Source: an uncultured Alphaproteobacteria bacterium (GTDB taxonomy: Bacteria > Pseudomonadota > Alphaproteobacteria > Caulobacterales > Aquidulcibacteraceae). From it: DNA of 48,477 nucleotides. Under the pieces are notes generated by a model. That model did no database searches. It was not told the origin of the DNA and saw only the letters and a program-made list of their open reading frames with translations. The stretch lies in assembly GCA_902826335.1 (NCBI GenBank), contig CADEEL010000025.1:1-48477 (forward strand). The letters are read 5' to 3'. The position numbers and the translations under genes were made by a program. Positions 43,475 through 48,477 of this stretch are shown here, one piece after another (within the stretch, counting starts at the first letter, position 1; every line of letters begins with the position of its first letter).

Positions 43475-44692
43475 CTAGACGCCCGGGCGCCAGCCCATAA
43501 TGGCAAGCATCACAAGGAAGCCGATCACATAAGCGGCCGGCAGCCACCACGCCGCGCGCAGCCAGCCCATGACGGATTTGGCTTCCGGAAACATGTTGGA
43601 GACGGCGACGCCGGCCGATGAGCCGAACCAGATCATCGAACCGCCGAAGCCGACGGCGTAAGCCAACATGCCCCAATCATAGCCGCCTTGATTGAGCGCC
43701 AGCGCGGTCAGCGGAATGTTATCGAACACGGCCGAAATGAAGCCCAATGAAAACGTGGTTTCCCAAGATGGCGGCGGCAACGCCTCCACCGGCATAAGCG
43801 ATGCGCACAGCACGAGCGCAAGCAGGAAGCATGCGCCCTTGGCCGCCTCCGGCAGAACCGCCCAATCGGTCTTGCGCGCGAGCGCGGAGAGAAGGATCGC
43901 GCCCCAGACCGCGGCGCCGATCACGGGAAAGAGGTCCGAGACGTGCGGCGCCAGAATATTGGTGATGACATTGGCGCCGATGGCGGCGACGAGAATGAAG
44001 ACGACGATCCATATGCGCGCCCAATCGGCTTTGATTTCACCGACATCGTGCTTGAGGATGGGCTGATATTTCTGCTGCGCGCGCGCGGCGGGAATGGCGA
44101 ACACCGCAAAGCAGGCGAGCGCGCCGACATAAGCGTGCAACACGTCGAGCGGGCTATGGCCAGCGATCCAGATCATGGTGGTGGTTGTATCGCCCACAAC
44201 GGAGCCCGCGCCGCCGGCGTTCGCGGCCGCGACGATGGCGGCGAGAAAGCCGAGCTGCACTTTTCCCTTATAGACATGGCGCGCGGCGGTCGCGCCGATC
44301 AGGGCGCCGGCGATGTTGTCGAGAAACGCGGAGAGCACGAAGACGAGCGCGAGCAGAACAAGTCCGCCGGTCCAATCGTCGGGCAATATATCCGGCGCGA
44401 GATCGGGCAGATTGCTTTGTTCGAAATGGCGCGAGAGGAGCGCAAAGCCGGTGAGCAGCAGGGCCAGATTGGCGATGATCACCCATTCATGCGCGAGGTG
44501 CGCGGCGAGGCCCGGCGCGCCCGCTTCGCCGTGAAAGCCCGTGAAGACGAATTTGTAGGCGATGATGGCCGTGAGGCCGATCAGCGCGACGCTCAGCGTG
44601 CGATGATGGAAGAGCGCGACGCCAAGCAGGGTCGCGCCGAAGAGGTAGAATTCGAGCGGCGCGTTGAAGAGGGCGGGCGGATCACCGAGCAT
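43475..44692 (-). CDS. Na+/H+ antiporter, NhaD / CitMHS-2 type
   Basis: Inner-membrane ion transporter of 405 residues with about 11 hydrophobic segments. The two re-entrant family motifs are present: SAFLDNIAGALIGATAA with GGAGSVVGDTTTTMIWIAG, and FISAVFDNIPLTALAL. This places it in the ion transporter superfamily with NhaD and putative citrate carriers. The ATG at 44692 lies inside the last codons of nhaA (11-bp overlap), with AGGAAGG upstream, so translation is coupled to nhaA. Its first codons are duplicated at 45920-45976. Confidence 0.85.
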   Translation of the reverse strand: MLGDPPALFNAPLEFYLFGATLLGVALFHHRTLSVALIGLTAIIAYKFVFTGFHGEAGAPGLAAHLAHEWVIIANLALLLTGFALLSRHFEQSNLPDLAPDILPDDWTGGLVLLALVFVLSAFLDNIAGALIGATAARHVYKGKVQLGFLAAIVAAANAGGAGSVVGDTTTTMIWIAGHSPLDVLHAYVGALACFAVFAIPAARAQQKYQPILKHDVGEIKADWARIWIVVFILVAAIGANVITNILAPHVSDLFPVIGAAVWGAILLSALARKTDWAVLPEAAKGACFLLALVLCASLMPVEALPPPSWETTFSLGFISAVFDNIPLTALALNQGGYDWGMLAYAVGFGGSMIWFGSSAGVAVSNMFPEAKSVMGWLRAAWWLPAAYVIGFLVMLAIMGWRPGV

Positions 44693-45896
44693 TAAGGACG
44701 CCTTCCTCTTCCGCGATCTCTTCTTCCCGCGCCAAGTCCGGATCGCCCGGGCGCCGCGCCGATGACGCCAGCAGCGCAAGGCCGATCAGCGCCGAAAGGA
44801 GCGAACCGGCGATGACGCCGAGCCTCATTGGCGCCGCCTCCGGGCCGTCCGCGAACGCGAGTGCGCCGATGAAGAGGCTCATCGTGAAGCCGACGCCCGC
44901 AATGCAAGACAGCCCGAGTATTTGCAAGGGCGAGCCGGGCAAAGGCCGCTTCAACAGCGCGGCCGCGCCCAGCGTGGCCGTGAAGACGCCGAGCGGCTTG
45001 CCGATCACAAGGCCGAGCCCAGCGCCGAGTGAGACGGGGTGGAGAAATGACTGCAGGCTGATATTGTTCAATGGAAGGCCGGCGTTGGCGACCGCGAATG
45101 TCGGCATGATCGCCATTTGCACCCAGGGCTTCAAGACGTGCTCGGCGGCCAGAAGAGGCGAAGCGCCGTCAGCGCGGCGCATCGGAATGGCGAGGGCGGC
45201 GAGCACGCCGGCGACGGTGGCGTGCACCCCTGATAACTTCATGAACGCCCACAAGGCGAGCGCGATGAGCCAATAGGGCCAGAGCCGTTTAAGTCCCATG
45301 TGGTTGAGCATCAACATCGCAAGGAAACACGCGAGCGCGCCGCCGAGGGCCCACCCGGCGATGCTTTGCGTATAAAATATTGCGATGACGAGAATGGCGC
45401 CCAGATCGTCGATGATCGCGAGCGCCAACAGAAAGAGGCGCAAGCCCGGCGCAACGCGTGCGCCCAGCAGCGCAAGCGCGCCAAGCGCGAAAGCGATGTC
45501 GGTGGCGGCGGGGATCGCCCAGCCGCGCGCATGCGCGGCGTCCGCTCCCGCGATGGCGAGATAGACGAGCGCTGGCGCGGCCATGCCGGCGAGTGCGGCG
45601 ATGATCGGCAAGGCCGCTTCCCGCGGGTTTCGGAACGGACCTTCGATGCATTCGCGTTTCAATTCGAGGCCGACATAGAGGAAGAACACCGCCATAAGGC
45701 CGTCATTGATGAAGTGGAGCACGTCGAGCTTCACGCCGGCGGCGAATGGCGGCGCGATGAGTTGGCGGTGCAATACTGCATCAAAGGCGCCCGCGAGGGG
45801 GCTGTTGAAGAGCGCGAAGGATAGCGCGGCGCCGGCGATCAGTAGAAAGCCGGGCGTGGTGTCGCGTTCATGCCAAGGCGTGGCGGCGCGCTTCAT
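44682..45896 (-). CDS. nhaA: Na+/H+ antiporter NhaA
   Basis: Electrogenic sodium/proton antiporter of 404 residues with 12 membrane helices. The ion-binding aspartates fall at D133 (AATDIAFALG) and D163/D164 (AIIDDLGAILV), the same numbers as in E. coli NhaA. HFINDGLMAVFFLYVGLELKRE is the typical helix 2 region. The C-terminal tail is acidic (REEEIAEEEG). The ATG at 45896 overlaps the stop of a 32-codon reading frame (ATGA). It is followed by the NhaD-type gene with an 11-bp overlap, giving two antiporters in one transcript for sodium and pH homeostasis. Confidence 0.96.
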   Translation of the reverse strand: MKRAATPWHERDTTPGFLLIAGAALSFALFNSPLAGAFDAVLHRQLIAPPFAAGVKLDVLHFINDGLMAVFFLYVGLELKRECIEGPFRNPREAALPIIAALAGMAAPALVYLAIAGADAAHARGWAIPAATDIAFALGALALLGARVAPGLRLFLLALAIIDDLGAILVIAIFYTQSIAGWALGGALACFLAMLMLNHMGLKRLWPYWLIALALWAFMKLSGVHATVAGVLAALAIPMRRADGASPLLAAEHVLKPWVQMAIMPTFAVANAGLPLNNISLQSFLHPVSLGAGLGLVIGKPLGVFTATLGAAALLKRPLPGSPLQILGLSCIAGVGFTMSLFIGALAFADGPEAAPMRLGVIAGSLLSALIGLALLASSARRPGDPDLAREEEIAEEEGVLNAR

Positions 45897-45991
45897 GTCA
45901 CGCGCGCCGGAGATTTGCGCGCGACGCCGAGCAGCGTCGCGCCGAAGAGGTAGAATTCGAGCGGCGCGTTGAAGAGCGTGATCGGCTGCAT
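45893..45991 (-). pseudogene. Truncated copy of the NhaD-type gene start, 32 codons, ahead of nhaA
   Basis: The reading frame starts MQPIT and continues LFNAPLEFYLFGATLLGVA, which is residues 8-26 of the NhaD-type protein at 43475-44692, then diverges to RKSPARVT and stops. The DNA at 45920-45976 matches 44615-44671 at 55 of 57 positions. The stop overlaps the nhaA ATG as ATGA, so if translated it would act as a leader coupled to nhaA. It probably records a duplication or an insertion of nhaA next to the old nhaD start. Confidence 0.8.
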
Positions 45992-46059
45992 GGATGGATT
46001 TTAGATTTCGGGCCGAGGCGGGCAAGGGGAATCGGCCGCGGGCGTCGACGCGGCGACCA

Positions 46060-46758
46060 TCACCGCTCGAAGAGATCGCCCGTGCCCGCGCGCCGCTTTT
46101 TCTTCACGCCGGAATGATTGCCGTAGGTCGGCCAGGAGGGCTCGTACGCTTCCGCCTGCGCACCCCATGCGGTCCAGCCTTTGCGCGTGCCGCGGGCGAA
46201 GAGCTCTAAATAGGGGCCAGTGCTGCACGCCTCGATGATGTCGTAGGTTTCGTCGGGTTTGCGCGAGTGCTCGCGTTTGCGGGATGGAATAATGTTGACC
46301 TGCCGGCGGCCCGCTTCGCGTGTGCGCGCGTTCTTGCCCTTGACGCCAAAGAGGAGAAGTTCCGTGACGTTGCGAAAATAGAAACCGACGCCGCGACCAT
46401 CGGGACCGCCATCCTTGCGCGTCTTGTACCAGACGATGTTTGATTTGTAGGTGAAGCCCCAGGCTGACATTACGCGGAGGCCATCGGGAAGGAGTGCGTT
46501 TGGAACCCAGAGATAAAGGTGGCTGGTGTCCGCGCCATAATCGCCAATCGGCAGCGCGGCGATTTCATCCACGCTCATCGTCGAATAGCGCGCGAGGCGC
46601 TTGTGCTCCGGCGCCATCTTTCCGGTGCGGTTGGTGAATTGCCATGGCGGATCGGCGAGGATCGTGCCGAAGCGGCTGCCTCGAAGAGTCCGCGCGAGGT
46701 CCAGGGTGGCCGTTAAGGAGCCTGCGCCTGCCGAGCGCTTAGTGGGAGCGCGGCTCAT
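46060..46758 (-). CDS. MT-A70 family DNA adenine methyltransferase
   Basis: Probable N6-adenine DNA methyltransferase of 232 residues. The catalytic motif DPPW is at 36-39 in TILADPPWQF. Further family signs are SHLYLWVPNALLPDGLRVMSAWGF, NIVWYKTRKDG, FRNVTELLLFGVKG (AdoMet-pocket side) and ELFARGTRKGWTAWG. The ATG overlaps the stop of the restriction gene upstream (ATGA), which makes it the protecting partner of that enzyme. The C-terminus is basic (GVKKKRRAGTG). Target sequence unknown. Confidence 0.88.
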   Translation of the reverse strand: MSRAPTKRSAGAGSLTATLDLARTLRGSRFGTILADPPWQFTNRTGKMAPEHKRLARYSTMSVDEIAALPIGDYGADTSHLYLWVPNALLPDGLRVMSAWGFTYKSNIVWYKTRKDGGPDGRGVGFYFRNVTELLLFGVKGKNARTREAGRRQVNIIPSRKREHSRKPDETYDIIEACSTGPYLELFARGTRKGWTAWGAQAEAYEPSWPTYGNHSGVKKKRRAGTGDLFER

Positions 46759-47393
46759 TCGTCTTCTTCCTCCGGCTCTTCGAGCGTAAGCTCGTCGGGT
46801 TCATCTTCATCGACGTAAGCGCCAGCGCTTATGCCGAACACTATGACCGGGCAGCCGCCTGCACCACCGCCATGGAGTTTTGGCAGCAGTTTGCTCATGT
46901 GAGTAGTGGCTTCGCCATAAGTCGTGCCGGGGCGAAGGCGCTTCAGTATCGGCGTAAGTTCTTCGCCTCTCGTTACAACGATTCCGACGTCGACCGTGCG
47001 AAGGTCGAAGAGGAGTCTAAAATTGTTGAGATCTCGGTCGAAGAACGGGTCCTTGTTGCTCCATTCTACTTCAAGGGCGACGCTGTTCTTAAAGCAATCT
47101 ACCTTGTGGGTCGGAACGTCCTTGGATTCGGAATCCACAATGATCCGGGTGTCAAACTTCTTCTCGATCCATCCGTAGCCAAGCAGTTGGTTATCGAGCC
47201 ATTTAGCCGCCTTGCTCTTGTTGCCGCCCGGCCGCGTGATGAACGAGCGCCACAACACGAAGCGTGAGAGCACGTCCAAAACTTCTGCCCATTCGGCGGG
47301 ACGGTGTGTTGAGATCAACGGAAGCGCATTCCGCCACTCATGAACCTCGAACTTTCTAAGAACCTCGGGCGGGACGAATCGCTCAACGGACAT
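46755..47393 (-). CDS. BglII/BstYI-like type II restriction endonuclease
   Basis: Putative type II restriction enzyme of 212 residues. The core KVDCFKNSVALEVEWSNKDP followed by FFDRDLNNFRLLFD resembles the BglII/BstYI family; D99, E108 and E110 have the D-x8-E-x-(Q/E) spacing of its metal site. DVGIVVTRGEEL is another family-like strand. The start at 47393 has AAGGG upstream; an earlier in-frame start would run into groEL. The tail (195-212) is very acidic. Its DNA is clearly less GC-rich than the neighbours, a sign of transfer. An inverted repeat TTGCA-N4-TGCAA (47431-47444) lies about 40 bp upstream and could be a control site. Confidence 0.8.
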   Translation of the reverse strand: MSVERFVPPEVLRKFEVHEWRNALPLISTHRPAEWAEVLDVLSRFVLWRSFITRPGGNKSKAAKWLDNQLLGYGWIEKKFDTRIIVDSESKDVPTHKVDCFKNSVALEVEWSNKDPFFDRDLNNFRLLFDLRTVDVGIVVTRGEELTPILKRLRPGTTYGEATTHMSKLLPKLHGGGAGGCPVIVFGISAGAYVDEDEPDELTLEEPEEEDE

Positions 47394-47443
47394 AGGGCTA
47401 CCCTTGTCGCCCTTGGTCGCGGAGGCAAGTTTGCAGGCTTGCA

Positions 47444-47476
47444 ACAAAAAGGGCGACGCCGTGTGGCGCCGCCCTT
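47444..47476 (-). terminator. Rho-independent terminator of groEL
   Basis: Read on the minus strand, AAGGGCGGCGCC (47476-47465) pairs with GGCGTCGCCCTT (47460-47449) around a 4-nt loop, followed by a run of T (complement of 47446-47450). It lies about 80 bp after the groEL stop and separates groEL from the restriction-modification genes. Confidence 0.85.
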
Positions 47477-47499
47477 CCATAGTTTGTTCTGCACGGGAT

Positions 47500-47564
47500 C
47501 CCGGATCGGGGCTTGTCGCCCCGTCCGGGATGGATTTTTGATCGACTGCGTCGATCAAAAATCC
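47500..47564 (-). repeat. Inverted repeats at the groEL stop codon
   Basis: GGATTTTTGATCGA (47532-47545) and TCGATCAAAAATCC (47551-47564) form a perfect 14-bp stem with a 5-nt loop; the groEL stop codon is inside the right arm. A second stem, CCCGGATCGGGGC with GCCCCGTCCGGG (47500-47529), follows it. With the terminator at 47444-47476 this gives three stems behind groEL. Confidence 0.7.
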
Positions 47565-48477
47565 ATATCGCCCATGCCGCCCATGCCGCCGCCGGGCATG
47601 CCGCCGCCGCCGCCGCCGGCCGATTGCTTCTTCGGCGCTTCGGCGATGGTGGCTTCGGTGGTGATGATGAGACCGGCCACGCTCGCCGCGTCCTGCAACG
47701 CGATGCGCACGACCTTCACCGGATCGATGATGCCGGCCTTCAGCAGGTCGCCATATTCTTCCGTCTGCGCATTGAAGCCGAACGTGTCATCCTTCGACTC
47801 GCGGATCTTGCCCACGACAATGGAGCCTTCCACGCCGGCATTCTCCACGATCTGACGGATCGGCGCCTCAAGCGCCTTCTTGACGATCGCGATGCCGACA
47901 TTCTGGTCTTCGTTGTCGCCCTTGATGTTGAGCTTCAGCGCCGCGCGCAGGAGCGAAGCGCCCCCGCCCGGGATGATGCCTTCCTCAACGGCCGCGCGCG
48001 TGGCGTTCAGCGCGTCATCAACGCGATCCTTGCGCTCCTTCACTTCGACTTCCGTCGCGCCGCCGACCTTGATCACCGCAACGCCGCCGGCGAGCTTGGC
48101 CAGACGTTCCTGCAGCTTTTCCTTGTCGTAATCGGAGGTGGTGTCGTCGATCTGCTTGCGGATCTGGCCGATGCGGGCCTCGATGTCGGTCTTGGCGCCG
48201 TAGCCGTCGACAACCGTGGTGTCGTCCTTCTTGACCACGACCTTCTTGGCCTTGCCGAGCATGTCGAGCGTGACGTTCTCAAGCTTGATGCCGAGGTCTT
48301 CGCTGATGACTTGCCCGCCGGTCAGCACGGCGATGTCTTCCAGCATGGCCTTGCGGCGATCGCCGAAGCCAGGCGCCTTCACGGCCGCGACCTTGAGGCC
48401 GCCGCGCAGCTTGTTCACAACGAGCGTGGCGAGGGCTTCGCCTTCGACATCCTCGGCGATGATGAGAAGCGGCTTGC
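47555..48477 (-). CDS. groEL: 60-kDa chaperonin GroEL, C-terminal part
   Basis: ATP-driven folding chamber subunit. The window holds the last 307 codons; the gene continues past the right edge. Visible landmarks are [62 protein letters not shown] and the Gly/Met-rich tail ending GGMGDMDF. The frame runs to the window edge without a break, so the Met at 48418 is internal. groES should lie further upstream on this strand. Confidence 0.97.
   Translation of the reverse strand, partial: KPLLIIAEDVEGEALATLVVNKLRGGLKVAAVKAPGFGDRRKAMLEDIAVLTGGQVISEDLGIKLENVTLDMLGKAKKVVVKKDDTTVVDGYGAKTDIEARIGQIRKQIDDTTSDYDKEKLQERLAKLAGGVAVIKVGGATEVEVKERKDRVDDALNATRAAVEEGIIPGGGASLLRAALKLNIKGDNEDQNVGIAIVKKALEAPIRQIVENAGVEGSIVVGKIRESKDDTFGFNAQTEEYGDLLKAGIIDPVKVVRIALQDAASVAGLIITTEATIAEAPKKQSAGGGGGGMPGGGMGGMGDMDF

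Noticed and set aside
47394..47558. Earlier start for the restriction enzyme, overlapping the end of groEL
   Set aside because: The frame would run through the groEL terminator and stop-codon palindrome; the family-like N-terminus and a ribosome site are at 47393.

Overview
The window is GC-rich (roughly two thirds G+C), densely coded chromosomal DNA from an alphaproteobacterium. Evidence for this is the atpHAGDC ATP synthase operon without atpBEF, the proA-nadD-rsfS-rlmH-envC-ctpA-rppH gene order, a short-form HisG with HisZ beside hisS, tandem GAAC-N7-GAAC SOS boxes of the alphaproteobacterial LexA type, and a Zur box in front of a ZnuD-like receptor. SapC, two TonB-dependent receptors, DUF885 and acyl-CoA enzymes suggest a Caulobacterales/Hyphomonadales-like lineage; that placement is inference. 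No rRNA, tRNA or CRISPR array was recognised.

Layout. 1-577 holds no supported gene. 578-4998 carries selO, a periplasmic lipoprotein and an MHS-type MFS transporter. 5248-12746 is the F1 ATP synthase operon (delta, alpha, gamma, beta, epsilon). It is interrupted twice. Between gamma and beta lie two paralogous Cys-rich lipoproteins and a FitAB/VapBC-type toxin-antitoxin pair with its own promoter. Between beta and epsilon lie two paralogous unknown proteins. 12771-21928 is mostly a housekeeping block: a phosphoesterase and a hydrolase, then on the minus strand proA, nadD, rsfS, rlmH, envC-like, ctpA, a YibQ-like deacetylase and rppH. 22357-24930 is a divergent zur / zinc-receptor pair around a Zur operator. 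24944-25769 has two LexA-type boxes ahead of a GIY-YIG-like gene and a frameshifted DUF559 nuclease gene. 25898-34605 holds an acyl-CoA dehydrogenase, a VWA lipoprotein, a DUF885 lipoprotein, two MaoC-type proteins, sapC and a nitrilase-family hydrolase. 34738-37463 is a DsbD/ScsB reductase with a coupled redoxin. 37661-41004 is hisS-hisZ-hisG. 41208-43310 is a second TonB-dependent receptor. 43475-45991 holds two overlapping Na+/H+ antiporter genes, preceded by a truncated copy of the start of one of them. 46060-47393 is a BglII-like type II restriction-modification pair of lower GC, lying just behind the terminator of groEL, which runs off the right edge.

Intergenic space is rich in dispersed palindromic elements. 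At least five sequence types are visible (called A-E here). Types A and B are two-hairpin elements of about 100-115 bp, three copies each. Several sit inside probable operons, and one forms almost the whole spacer between two genes.

The points most worth a second look are the accessory genes built into the ATP synthase operon by 4-bp overlaps, the double SOS box in front of a nuclease-like gene, the duplicated nhaD start that now precedes nhaA, the bipartite palindromic repeats, and the apparently foreign restriction-modification pair.
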